From JACIYW01 sp014359745 (GTDB lineage Bacteria; Pseudomonadota; Alphaproteobacteria; Rhodobacterales; Rhodobacteraceae), in contig JBNPWE010000027.1 in assembly GCA_050433985.1 (NCBI GenBank), positions 1-26,397 of the forward strand: a DNA stretch of 26,397 nt. The letters are read 5' to 3'. A model generated the notes under the pieces. That model ran no database searches and was not told the DNA's origin. It was given only the letters and a program-made list of their open reading frames with translations. The position numbers and the translations under genes were made by a program. Within the stretch, counting starts at the first letter, position 1; each line of letters opens with the position of its first letter. Shown here piece by piece: positions 16,996-23,865 of this stretch.

Positions 16996-18329
16996 TGCAC
17001 CACGCCCAAATCGCACAGCGCGCCTTCAACACCCCGCTGATGGTCGATCCCGCCAAGGCGCTGGCCTTCCTGTCCGGGCTGGGACCGCGCATCACGGGGC
17101 AGGAGATCACTTTCGCGGGGGTCGATCTTCTGTCTGGTGAAGTTGAGCATGCGGCCCTGCCCGCCCGCGCCTCGCTGTTCGGAAATGACCTTGCCCAGCG
17201 TCATCAGCGCAACGGCACCCAGCCCTTCACCATGATCGACGGCATTGCCGTCATCGAAATCGCCGGAACGCTGGTGCATCGCGGCGCGTGGATCGGGCAA
17301 TCTTCCGGGCTGACGTCTTATGAAGGCATCACCGCCCAGATCCAAGCTGCCATCGCGGATCCCGGCGTTCGCGGCATTGCGCTGGATATCGACAGCTTCG
17401 GTGGCGAGGTCGCAGGTGCCTTCGATCTGGCAGATCGTATCCGCGCCGCCCGGGCGCAGAAGCCCATCCACGCCTTTGTCGCCGAACATGCGCTCTCGGC
17501 TGGCTATGTCCTGGCCTCCCAGGCGAACCGGATCATCCTGCCCCGCACCGGCGCTGTCGGCAGCATCGGCGTGGTGGCCCTGCACACCGACATGAGCGGG
17601 GCGCTGGATCAGAAGGGCATCGCGGTCACCCTGATCCATGCGGGCGCGCACAAGGTCGACGCAAACCCCTACCAGCCGCTGCCCGAGGCTGTGCACGACC
17701 AGATGCAGCGCGAGCTGGAGGTTGTCCGCTTTCTCTTCGCGGAAACCGTCGCCGCCGGTCGCGGGGATCGCCTGACACACGCCGCAGCGCTGGCCACGGA
17801 AGCGGCCGTGTTTCGCGGGGCCGATGCCATCGCCGCAGGTCTGGCCGACGACCTCGCCGATCCTGTCACCGCTTTCCACGCTTTCGCCGCCGCACCCCGC
17901 GGCACCACTTCCCCCAGCAGAAAGGGTCCACAGATGACCACCACGCCCACTGACACCCCGAACCCGGCGCCGGTTGCCGATGCAGCTGCCAATCCCCCTA
18001 CGGCAACGGTATCACCGGCCACGCCCGAACCGCCCGTGAACGCTGCAGCACCTGACACCGCCGCCATGACCGCCGACGCCGTGCGTGCCGAAGCGGCCGA
18101 GGTGGCGCAGGTCTGTGCGCAGGCCGCCCGGCTCGGCGTGACCATCGACGCGGCCGATGCCGTCACCAAGGGTCTGAAGCCCGAAGCCCTGCGCGCCCGC
18201 GTGCTCGCCGATCTCGCCGCCCGCAGCGATGCGGCGGGCATCATCGCCACCGCCCCGGCCGCAGCCGCCGCAAAAGACAGCCCGATCATTGCTGCCGCCA
18301 GGAAGGCTGCGACCGACGCCAAGCGCTGA
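16992..18329 (+). CDS. Head maturation protease (S49/SppA family) with C-terminal scaffold region
   Basis: 445 residues. The S49 serine-peptidase core spans about residues 80-300, with nucleophile S169 (ALSAGY) and general base K221 (HAGAHKVDANPY), as in lambda gpC. After about residue 310 the protein changes to an alanine/proline-rich then helical segment that resembles a scaffolding protein. An in-frame ATG at 17934 with its own ribosome site would produce that segment alone (see the nested entry). The protease processes the portal and scaffold during prohead maturation. Start codon is ATG 16992 or ATG 16995. Confidence 0.92.
   Translation: MMHHAQIAQRAFNTPLMVDPAKALAFLSGLGPRITGQEITFAGVDLLSGEVEHAALPARASLFGNDLAQRHQRNGTQPFTMIDGIAVIEIAGTLVHRGAWIGQSSGLTSYEGITAQIQAAIADPGVRGIALDIDSFGGEVAGAFDLADRIRAARAQKPIHAFVAEHALSAGYVLASQANRIILPRTGAVGSIGVVALHTDMSGALDQKGIAVTLIHAGAHKVDANPYQPLPEAVHDQMQRELEVVRFLFAETVAAGRGDRLTHAAALATEAAVFRGADAIAAGLADDLADPVTAFHAFAAAPRGTTSPSRKGPQMTTTPTDTPNPAPVADAAANPPTATVSPATPEPPVNAAAPDTAAMTADAVRAEAAEVAQVCAQAARLGVTIDAADAVTKGLKPEALRARVLADLAARSDAAGIIATAPAAAAAKDSPIIAAARKAATDAKR
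17934..18329 (+). CDS. Nested scaffold protein (Nu3-like), in-frame internal start
   Basis: The ATG at 17934 (codon 315 of the protease gene) is preceded by AAAGGG at 17921-17926, a plausible Shine-Dalgarno 7 bases before it. The product would be 131 residues: a Thr/Pro/Ala-rich start (MTTTPTDTPNPAP), then helices such as AVRAEAAEVAQVCAQAARL, ending in KAATDAKR. In lambda the scaffold Nu3 is likewise made from an in-frame start inside gene C, and the composition break at this point agrees. Independent translation is an inference from the ribosome site and the precedent. Confidence 0.6.
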   Translation: MTTTPTDTPNPAPVADAAANPPTATVSPATPEPPVNAAAPDTAAMTADAVRAEAAEVAQVCAQAARLGVTIDAADAVTKGLKPEALRARVLADLAARSDAAGIIATAPAAAAAKDSPIIAAARKAATDAKR

Positions 18330-18378
18330 ACCGGCGCCACTCCCACCTTCCCCACCCCAAAACCATGGAGACTGACCA

Positions 18379-18759
18379 ATGCCCGTCCTGACGGAACCGC
18401 CCAGCACGGGCGATGTCCTCAAATACGAGGTCAACCCGAACTACACCCGCGAAGTGATCACCCTGCTGATCGGCATGCCCTACCCGGTCGGCTCGGTGCT
18501 GGGGAAGATCACCGCCAGCGGCAAATACACCCTGTCACCCGCGACCGGAACGGACGGTTCGCAGGTCGCCAGCGCCGTGCTGCTTTACGCTGTCGATGCC
18601 ACGCTGGCCGATGCGGTCGGCATTGTCGTCGCCCGCGGCCCCGCGATCGTGTCGCGCGCGGGCCTCGCCTACGAGGCCACCGTCGATGACGGCACCAAGA
18701 TCGCTGCCAAACTCGGCCAGCTGGCTGCCGTCGGCATCGTCGCCCGCGACGGCGTCTGA
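18379..18759 (+). CDS. Head decoration protein (gpD-like)
   Basis: 126 residues, beginning MPVLTEPPSTGDVLKYEVN, with GSVLGKITASGKYTLS and a series of short strands (VASAVLLYAVDAT, GIVVARGPAIV) typical of the decoration protein D family, which trimerises on the expanded capsid and stabilises it against DNA pressure. A GGAG ribosome site precedes the ATG, and the major capsid gene follows after 32 bases. Confidence 0.92.
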   Translation: MPVLTEPPSTGDVLKYEVNPNYTREVITLLIGMPYPVGSVLGKITASGKYTLSPATGTDGSQVASAVLLYAVDATLADAVGIVVARGPAIVSRAGLAYEATVDDGTKIAAKLGQLAAVGIVARDGV

Positions 18760-18791
18760 CACCGTTTTCCCTTCATCCCCCGGAGCACCCC

Positions 18792-19814
18792 ATGACCCTC
18801 GTTCGCAATCCCTTTGACGCTGGCGGCTATTCGCTGGCCGAGATGACGCAGGCCATCAACATCCTGCCCAACCTCTACACCCGCCTCGGCCAGATCGGCC
18901 TGTTCCGTTTTGAGGGCGTCTCCCAACGCTCGGTGATCATCGAGCAGTTCGAGGGCGTGCTGAACCTGCTGCCTTCGGTGCCCCTCGGCGGTCCTGCCAC
19001 CGTCGGCACCCGCGAGGGGCGGTCGATGCGCAGCTTCGCCCTGCCATGGATCCCGCATGACGATGTCATTCTGCCCGGCGACATTCAGGGGCAACCGGCG
19101 CTGGGCGTTTTCGATGGTGCCGACCCGCTGGTCGAGGTGATGAACCGCAAGCTGCAGCTGATGCGCCGCAAGCACGCCCAGACCCGCGAATACATGGAGA
19201 TGAATGCGCTCCGCGGCATCGTGAAGGACGGGGCCGGGACCACGCTTTACAATTACTTCACCGAGTTTGGCCTGGCGCAGATCTCGGTCGACTTCCTGCT
19301 GGGGACGGCTGGCACCAACGTGCAGGGCAAGGTGCGGGAGGTGCTGCGGTCGATGGAGGACAACCTGCTTGGCGAAAGCATGACCGACGTCCACGCCCTC
19401 GTCAGCCGGGAATTCTTCGACAAGCTGATCGCGCATCCCAAAACAGAGGAGGCGTACAAGTTCTACGCCGCGACCGGCGCGCAGCCCCTGCGTCAGGATG
19501 TGCGCCGCAATTTCCCCTTCGCGGGCATCGTGTTCGAGGAATACGCGGGCACCGTCACCCTCTCCACCAAGGCCACCGAACGGCTGATCCCGGCCAGCGA
19601 GGGCATCGCGTTCCCGCTTGGCACCATGGACACCTTCACCACCTACGGCGGCCCGGCGAACCTGCTGGAGGCGGCCAACACGCTCGGCCTGCCGCTTTAT
19701 GCCCGCCAGCATCTGGATGAAAAGGGCCGCTGGATCGACCTGATGACCGAGGCCTCGATCCTGCCGGTCAACAAGCGGCCGCGCATCGCGATCCGCATTC
19801 ACAGCTCGAACTGA
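18792..19814 (+). CDS. Major capsid protein (gpE family)
   Basis: 340 residues, the size of lambda gpE (341). The family's features are present: an N-terminal segment NPFDAGGYSLAEMTQAINILPN, then LPWIPHDDVILPGDIQG near residue 85, and a C-terminal HK97-like domain ending in NKRPRIAIRIHSSN. GGAG stands 9 bases ahead of the ATG. It follows the decoration gene as in lambda and is likely the most highly expressed gene here. Confidence 0.95.
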   Translation: MTLVRNPFDAGGYSLAEMTQAINILPNLYTRLGQIGLFRFEGVSQRSVIIEQFEGVLNLLPSVPLGGPATVGTREGRSMRSFALPWIPHDDVILPGDIQGQPALGVFDGADPLVEVMNRKLQLMRRKHAQTREYMEMNALRGIVKDGAGTTLYNYFTEFGLAQISVDFLLGTAGTNVQGKVREVLRSMEDNLLGESMTDVHALVSREFFDKLIAHPKTEEAYKFYAATGAQPLRQDVRRNFPFAGIVFEEYAGTVTLSTKATERLIPASEGIAFPLGTMDTFTTYGGPANLLEAANTLGLPLYARQHLDEKGRWIDLMTEASILPVNKRPRIAIRIHSSN

Positions 19815-19820
19815 CGCGCC

Positions 19821-20135
19821 ATGACCCTCTTTGCCCTCGCCATGGACCGGATCTATGCCAACCCGTCCATGGCGGCGGCCGCTCTGTGGATCTCGGCCAC
19901 CACCTCGGAAGAACGCCCCATCCGCGTCATCCGCCGCGCCCCGGATCACATCACCGAATTTGGCGCTGGGCGGTTTGTCAGCGACACCATGATCGTGGAT
20001 GTGCGCGTATCCGACCTGCCCGATCCCCGCCCCGGCGATCTGATCGTGATCGGGGCCGACAGCTTCACCATTCAGGGCGAACCCATCCGCGACCGCGAAC
20101 GCCTGATCTGGACGCTGGACCTGCGGCCTGCGTAG
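19821..20135 (+). CDS. Head-tail joining protein (FII-like)
   Basis: 104 residues, mostly beta: VIRRAPDHITEFGAGRFVSDTMIVDVRVSDLPDPRPGD, then VIGADSFTIQGEP and RERLIWTLDLRP. The D-x-R-P-x-x-G-D and final 'WTLDLRP' pattern is that of small neck proteins such as lambda gpFII, and the place right after the capsid gene fits. Family assignment is by pattern and synteny. A shorter start at M9 is possible. Confidence 0.7.
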   Translation: MTLFALAMDRIYANPSMAAAALWISATTSEERPIRVIRRAPDHITEFGAGRFVSDTMIVDVRVSDLPDPRPGDLIVIGADSFTIQGEPIRDRERLIWTLDLRPA

Positions 20136-20176
20136 GCGATAAGGTGCAAAGTACGTTTGCAGTTCAAGAGGCACAG

Positions 20177-20647
20177 ATGCGACACGATTGGAGCCGTCTG
20201 AACCACCTGCAGATCGGCCGTTACGCGGAATATTTCACCAAAATGCAGTTCGTGCTACTGGGCCTCGACGTATATTCGGCGGAAGTCGACGACCGCGGGA
20301 TCGATTTCGTGGTGCGGCAGGAACCGGACAGATATTGGGATGTGCAGGTAAAGTCCGTGCGCAAACTAAACTACGTGTTCGTGCGGAAGGATGTATTCAG
20401 GCCCCGACCGAACCTTCTGCTTGCGCTCACGTTGTTTGCGGATGGTAGGGAACCGGATCAGTATCTTATCCCAGCGACACGTTGGGCCCAACCGGATGGG
20501 CTCTTTGTTGATCGAGACTATGAGGGAAAAGCCAGCAAGCCCGAATACGGCCTGAACCTGTCTCGAAAATGGCTCGCTCAATTACAGCCCTTTCGCTTCG
20601 AAAACTCCGCTCTCGACATCTTCTTCACTAGCACAGATCGCACCTGA
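20177..20647 (+). CDS. PD-(D/E)XK nuclease-like cargo protein
   Basis: 156 residues, starting at the ATG preceded by AAGAGG. The order G13-R-Y-A-E17 in the first helix, then D43 (RGIDFVV) and Q57-V-K59 (DVQVKS) reproduces the E...D...(Q/E)xK core of restriction-endonuclease-like folds; related small proteins are seen as DUF4365-type or Holliday-resolvase-like nucleases. It has no counterpart in the lambda late operon. It separates the FII-like and Z-like genes, and its codon use is less GC-rich than that of the flanking genes, so it looks like an inserted accessory gene (moron). Likely roles are defence against other phages or DNA repair; no partner gene is present. The upstream 41 bases show no clear promoter. 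Confidence 0.72.
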   Translation: MRHDWSRLNHLQIGRYAEYFTKMQFVLLGLDVYSAEVDDRGIDFVVRQEPDRYWDVQVKSVRKLNYVFVRKDVFRPRPNLLLALTLFADGREPDQYLIPATRWAQPDGLFVDRDYEGKASKPEYGLNLSRKWLAQLQPFRFENSALDIFFTSTDRT

Positions 20648-20667
20648 AAGCTGGGGCCAAAACCCGC

Positions 20668-21288
20668 ATGAAGCTGAAGCTCGACATCCGTCCCGACATC
20701 GTCGCCCTGATGCAGGCCGAAATCGCGGCCGGGGAAAAGGCGGTGTCCGCCGCCATGCGCGAGGCGGGCACCTCCCTGAAATCCGCCTGGCGCAGCCAGA
20801 TCACCGGCGCGGGCCTCGGCACCCGCCTTGGTAACTCCATCCGCCTCGCCAGCTTCCCCAAATCCGACGACAGCCTGAACGCGGCGGCGCTGGTCTGGTC
20901 CAAGGCCCCGGTGATCATTGGCGCGCATGACACGGGCCCGCTGATCCGGTCCAAGGATGGCTTTTGGCTGGCAATCCCCACCCCAGCCGCCGGGAAAAGC
21001 ACAAAGGGCGGCCGCATCACCCCCGGCGAATGGGAACGACGTACGGGATTGCGGCTCCGGTTCATCTATCGCCGTCGCGGGCCGAGCTTGCTGGTGGCCG
21101 AAGGGCGGCTGAATTCGAAGGGCCGGGCTGTGGCGTCGAAATCCAAGACCGGGCGCGGCGTGACGACCGTCCCGATCTTCCTGCTGGTTCCACAGGTCAA
21201 GCTGCGCAAGCGGCTGGACTTGGCGCGGGATGCGGAACGTGCGGCGGACGGTGTGCCGGGCCTGATCGTGGCGAAGTGGGTAGAGTGA
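20668..21288 (+). CDS. DUF6441 family tail/neck protein (Z-like)
   Basis: 206 residues. The start MKLKLDIRPDIVALMQAEI, a helix of AISAAMREAGTSLKSAWRSQI type, and a basic C-terminal part with IFLLVPQVKLRKRLDLARDAE are those of the DUF6441 family of alphaproteobacterial phages. The 'VPQVxLRKRLD' ending is shared with minor tail proteins such as lambda gpZ, which finishes the tail tip facing the head. Order after the FII-like gene agrees, apart from the inserted nuclease-like gene. Confidence 0.75.
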   Translation: MKLKLDIRPDIVALMQAEIAAGEKAVSAAMREAGTSLKSAWRSQITGAGLGTRLGNSIRLASFPKSDDSLNAAALVWSKAPVIIGAHDTGPLIRSKDGFWLAIPTPAAGKSTKGGRITPGEWERRTGLRLRFIYRRRGPSLLVAEGRLNSKGRAVASKSKTGRGVTTVPIFLLVPQVKLRKRLDLARDAERAADGVPGLIVAKWVE

Positions 21289-21359
21289 TGGCGATGATTG
21301 GCGAGGACGATCTTGGGGATACTGATCGCACCCCCGAACCCCTGCATCATTTCCGAGCC

Positions 21360-21674
21360 TCAGCGCCGTCCCAGTTTGCCGAATTCGCTGTCCAGCAGGG
21401 CGCGGATTTTTTTCGCCGCGCCCCGCAGAGCCGCGTCCACATTGGCGTCATTGTGGGTGACGGTCTGCGGCTGCATTCCCTCGGGCCGCGCTTCGACGGT
21501 GCAGCGAATATCGTCTGCCCCTCCCTTGGTGCCGTTCACATCGGCCAGATGCACCTCGATCCGTGACAATCGGTTGGTCAGATGCCCCAGCGCGGACGTG
21601 ACCAGCGTTTCGGCCACTTCGGCCAGCCGGTCATCGCCTTGAATATTGGCATCGGTGTTCAGTTGGAACTGCAT
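21360..21674 (-). CDS. HPF/RaiA-family ribosome-associated protein on the opposite strand
   Basis: 104 residues starting at ATG 21674, with AGGAGA 7-12 bases upstream; a longer frame to 21698 lacks such a site. The layout MQFQLNTDANIQGDDRLAEVAETLV, SRIEVHLADVNG, DDIRCTVEARPEGMQPQ and VDAALRGAAKKIRALLDSEFGKL is the beta-alpha-beta-beta-alpha fold of hibernation-promoting factor / RaiA (sigma-54 modulation family), which binds the 30S decoding region. It lies antisense within the late operon between the Z-like and U-like genes, so it must have its own promoter. It probably acts in the lysogen (ribosome protection) or is regulated against late transcription. Single-domain length, without the long-HPF C-terminal dimerisation domain. 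Confidence 0.8.
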   Translation of the reverse strand: MQFQLNTDANIQGDDRLAEVAETLVTSALGHLTNRLSRIEVHLADVNGTKGGADDIRCTVEARPEGMQPQTVTHNDANVDAALRGAAKKIRALLDSEFGKLGRR

Positions 21675-21724
21675 GTCGGTTCTCCTCTGTGTGAACACCT
21701 ACCATAAAAAACCAGGAAGATGAC

Positions 21725-21754
21725 TGATCCAGCGCAAGTCCACCTGCGCGATCA
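21725..21754 (+). other. Hairpin between the antisense HPF-like gene and the U-like gene
   Basis: TGATC (21725-21729) and GCGCA (21732-21736) pair with TGCGC (21745-21749) and GATCA (21750-21754): 10 bp with a 2-base CA bulge and an 8-base loop. It is in the leader of both the HPF-like gene (leftward) and the U-like gene (rightward). On the minus strand a TTTTTT run follows 14 bases later, too far for a standard terminator. It may be an operator or a read-through control element. Confidence 0.45.
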
Positions 21755-21779
21755 ATGAAAACGCCTGCGCCTTGATAGC

Positions 21780-22229
21780 GTGAGCCAGGACACGAAGCCA
21801 CCGGCAATGCCCACTACCCGAGAAACCGTCCTCGCCGCGCTGCACGCGCGGCTGCAGCCGCTCGCCGCCCTTACCTTGCGTGACGAGGTGCTGCCCGAGC
21901 GGATCCCGGCTGCCGGTCTGATCATCCTGCGGGATGGCCAGCCGGGCGAGCCGGAGGTGACGCTGTCGCCCTTGCGCTACCATTATCAGCACCGGGCCGA
22001 GCTGGAGGTTGTTGTCCAGGCGGGCACCGGCCGGGCCAGCGCCTTCGATGATCTGATCGCCAGCATCGGCACTGCGCTGGAGGCCGACCGCACACTTGGC
22101 GGCCTCTGCGACTGGGTCGAACCGGAAGCCCCGGCCTCGGTCGATCTGCCCATCGAGGGCGCGGCGGCGCTGAAGGCGGCGGTGATCACCATCGTCTTGC
22201 ATTACACCACTACCGGCCCCTTGGCCTGA
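21780..22229 (+). CDS. Minor tail protein U-like (tail terminator)
   Basis: 149 residues from GTG 21780, or 140 from ATG 21807 (MPTTRETVLAAL); neither has a clear ribosome site, so the start is open. The pattern of a helix ALHARLQPL, a strand AGLIILRDGQPGEPE, YHYQHRAELEVVVQ, a helix of the AFDDLIASIGTALEAD type, and a final ITIVLHYTTTGPLA is typical of gpU-type tail terminators, which cap the tail tube at its head end. The following gene encodes the tail tube, as in lambda. Confidence 0.8.
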   Translation: MSQDTKPPAMPTTRETVLAALHARLQPLAALTLRDEVLPERIPAAGLIILRDGQPGEPEVTLSPLRYHYQHRAELEVVVQAGTGRASAFDDLIASIGTALEADRTLGGLCDWVEPEAPASVDLPIEGAAALKAAVITIVLHYTTTGPLA

Positions 22230-22253
22230 CACCCCCAACAACAGGAGACCCCC

Positions 22254-23195
22254 ATGGCACGTGCGCAAGGCGCGCGGGCGCAGATGGCGCTCGGCTTTGA
22301 GACAGTTTACGGCACCCCGCCCGCTGGCGGCTTCACCAGGATGCCCTTCGCCAGCACCTCGCTGGGATCGGAGCAACCGCTGCTGAACAGCGAACTGCTG
22401 GGCTATGGCCGCGATCCCCTCGCCCCGATCAAGGATGCGGTGACGGCGGATGGCGATGTGGTGGTGCCGATCGATGCCGCGGGGTTCGGGTTCTGGCTCA
22501 AGGCGGCGTTTGGCGATCCGGTTACAACCGGCGCGGCGGCACCCTACACCCATGAGTTCCGATCGGGCGCATGGGAACTGCCCTCGATGTCCATCGAGAC
22601 CGGCATGCCCGAGGTGCCGCGCTTTGCGATGTATTCCGGCTGCGTTCTCGACCAGTTGACCTGGCAGATGCAGCGTTCGGGCCTGCTGACTGCCACCGCG
22701 CGGCTGGTGGCGCAGGGCGAGACGGTCGGCACGACGACCAGCGCGGGCACGCCCGCCGATCTGGCGCTGAAGCGGTTTGGCCATTTCAACGGCGCAATCA
22801 GCCGGAATGGCACGGCGCTGGGCAATGTCATCTCGGCCGAGATCGCCTATGCCAACAATCTCGACCGGATCGAGACGATCCGCTCGGACGGGCGCATCGA
22901 CGGTGCCGACCCAAGCATCGCAGCACTCACGGGGCGGATAGAGGTGCGCTTTGCCGACAGCACGCTGGTGAGCCAGGCGATCAACGGCGATCCCGCCGAG
23001 ATCAGTTTCGCCTATGTCCTGCCCACCGGCGAGGCCTTCACCTTCACCGTCCATGCCGTCTATCTGCCGCGCCCCCGCATCGAGATTTCCGGGCCGCAGG
23101 GCGTGCAGGCGACCTTCGACTGGCAGGCGGCGCGCGACAACGTGGTGGGCCGAATGTGCACCGCAACCCTGATCAACGACATAGAGGTGTATTGA
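22254..23195 (+). CDS. Major tail tube protein (gpV-like)
   Basis: 313 residues. It begins MARAQGARAQMALGFETVYG and contains MPFASTSLGSEQPLL, VPIDAAGFGFWLKAAFGDP and IRSDGRIDGADPSIAALTG, features of the 'phage tail tube protein' family found in Rhodobacteraceae siphophages. A good GGAG site lies 7 bases before the ATG. It forms the stacked hexamer rings around the tape measure. The next gene follows after 2 bases. Confidence 0.88.
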   Translation: MARAQGARAQMALGFETVYGTPPAGGFTRMPFASTSLGSEQPLLNSELLGYGRDPLAPIKDAVTADGDVVVPIDAAGFGFWLKAAFGDPVTTGAAAPYTHEFRSGAWELPSMSIETGMPEVPRFAMYSGCVLDQLTWQMQRSGLLTATARLVAQGETVGTTTSAGTPADLALKRFGHFNGAISRNGTALGNVISAEIAYANNLDRIETIRSDGRIDGADPSIAALTGRIEVRFADSTLVSQAINGDPAEISFAYVLPTGEAFTFTVHAVYLPRPRIEISGPQGVQATFDWQAARDNVVGRMCTATLINDIEVY

Positions 23196-23197
23196 GG

Positions 23198-23635
23198 ATG
23201 CTGACGCTCGACCTGACGAACGCGCCCCGCTGGCATGACCTGGCGCCCGGGGTTCGGGTGCAACTCCGCCCGCTGACCACCGCGCTGATGGTGGCGACGC
23301 GCAGCGACCCGGCCGTGGAGGCCGTGCCCGAGGAAGCATCCGACGAGGAACGCGCCGTCGCCTTCGCCAAGGCGCTGGCCCGCCGCGCGGTGCTCGCCTG
23401 GGAGGGCATCGGCGACGCCGACGGCAATCCCATCGAGCCGAGCCCGGAGGCCATCGACGCGCTGCTCGACGTCTGGCCGGTCTTTGAAGCCTTCCAGACC
23501 TCCTATGTCGCGCGGGGTCTCATTCTGGACGCGGAAAAAAACGTCTCCGCGCCCTTGCTGAATGGCACTTCAGCGGGGGCGAGCGCTACTGCGAAGCCTG
23601 CCAAGTCTCGTGCCAGGACTGCCCCACAAGACTGA
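23198..23635 (+). CDS. Tail assembly chaperone, unshifted form (gpG-like)
   Basis: 145 residues, beginning MLTLDLTNAPRWHDLAPG, with VQLRPLTTALMVATRSDP and a helical middle (DEERAVAFAKALARRAVLAWEGI). It sits directly between the tail tube and tape measure genes, the place of lambda gpG. The ATG has GAGG immediately upstream, within the overlap with the tube gene's end. The last 30 residues (NVSAPLLNGTSAGASATAK...) are low-complexity, as expected for an alternative tail read only without frameshifting. A slippery heptamer at 23536-23542 allows a -1 shift into a second frame (next entries). Confidence 0.85.
   Translation: MLTLDLTNAPRWHDLAPGVRVQLRPLTTALMVATRSDPAVEAVPEEASDEERAVAFAKALARRAVLAWEGIGDADGNPIEPSPEAIDALLDVWPVFEAFQTSYVARGLILDAEKNVSAPLLNGTSAGASATAKPAKSRARTAPQD
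23536..23581 (+). promoter_or_regulatory. Programmed -1 ribosomal frameshift signal
   Basis: Slippery heptamer A AAA AAC (23536-23542), in the correct phase of the gpG-like frame (GAA AAA AAC). A 7-base spacer (GTCTCCG) follows, then a 13-bp stem: CGCCCTTGCTGAA (23550-23562) with TTCAGCGGGGGCG (23569-23581), two T-G wobbles, loop TGGCAC. Heptamer, spacing and stem are those of classic -1 sites, and the -1 frame is open to 23865. Confidence 0.85.
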
Positions 23636-23865
23636 ACCGACCCCACAGCTTCGAGGGCTGGCAGGTCTGGGATCTGGTTGGCCGACTCGTCGGGCAGCTG
23701 CGCGTGATCCGCGGCGGGGTGCTCGGCTGGGACATGGGCGCGGCTTTGGCGCTGGCGCAGGCTCTTGGGATCGACGCGCTGATCGCCGCCGAACTGCTGC
23801 CCGAGATCGAGGCGGTGATGGTGCGTAAACTCAACGAGCAGATGGAAGGAGGCCGCGATGGCTGA
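23542..23865 (+). CDS. Frameshift extension of the tail chaperone (gpGT-like), Cys4 motif
   Basis: This -1 frame is open from 23488 (after a TGA at 23485) to the TGA at 23863-23865 but has no ATG, GTG or TTG before the conserved part, so it must be reached from the gpG-like frame. A shift at 23536-23542 gives a fusion of 115 + 107 = 222 residues, comparable in design to lambda gpGT. The extension reads RLRALAEWHFSGGERYCEAC, with a CX2CX3CX2C motif (C-EA-C-QVS-C-QD-C), a likely zinc site. It continues through FEGWQVWDLVGRLVGQL, GWDMGAALALAQALG and AELLPEIEAVMVRKLNEQ, a pattern I recall from phage tail genes of this group. GT-type fusions recruit the tape measure to the tube protein during assembly. 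The extension overlaps the tape measure start by 8 bases. Confidence 0.82.
   Translation, partial: RLRALAEWHFSGGERYCEACQVSCQDCPTRLNRPHSFEGWQVWDLVGRLVGQLRVIRGGVLGWDMGAALALAQALGIDALIAAELLPEIEAVMVRKLNEQMEGGRDG

Noticed and set aside
21288..21566. Rightward frame from an ATG overlapping the DUF6441 stop (MAMIGEDDLG...)
   Set aside because: Tempting because of the TGATG overlap, but it runs antisense through the HPF-like gene, which has a recognisable fold and a good ribosome site. No tail-protein pattern is seen in it.
21699..23339. 546-codon antisense open frame over the U, V and G-like genes
   Set aside because: High-GC shadow: Arg/Gly/Ala/His-rich with no recognisable domain, opposite three well-supported tail genes.
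23562..23828. 88-codon frame starting at ATG 23562 as the gene between chaperone and tape measure
   Set aside because: It is an Arg-rich third frame. The real coding frame here is the -1 frame with the Cys4 motif and the GWQVWDLV segment.
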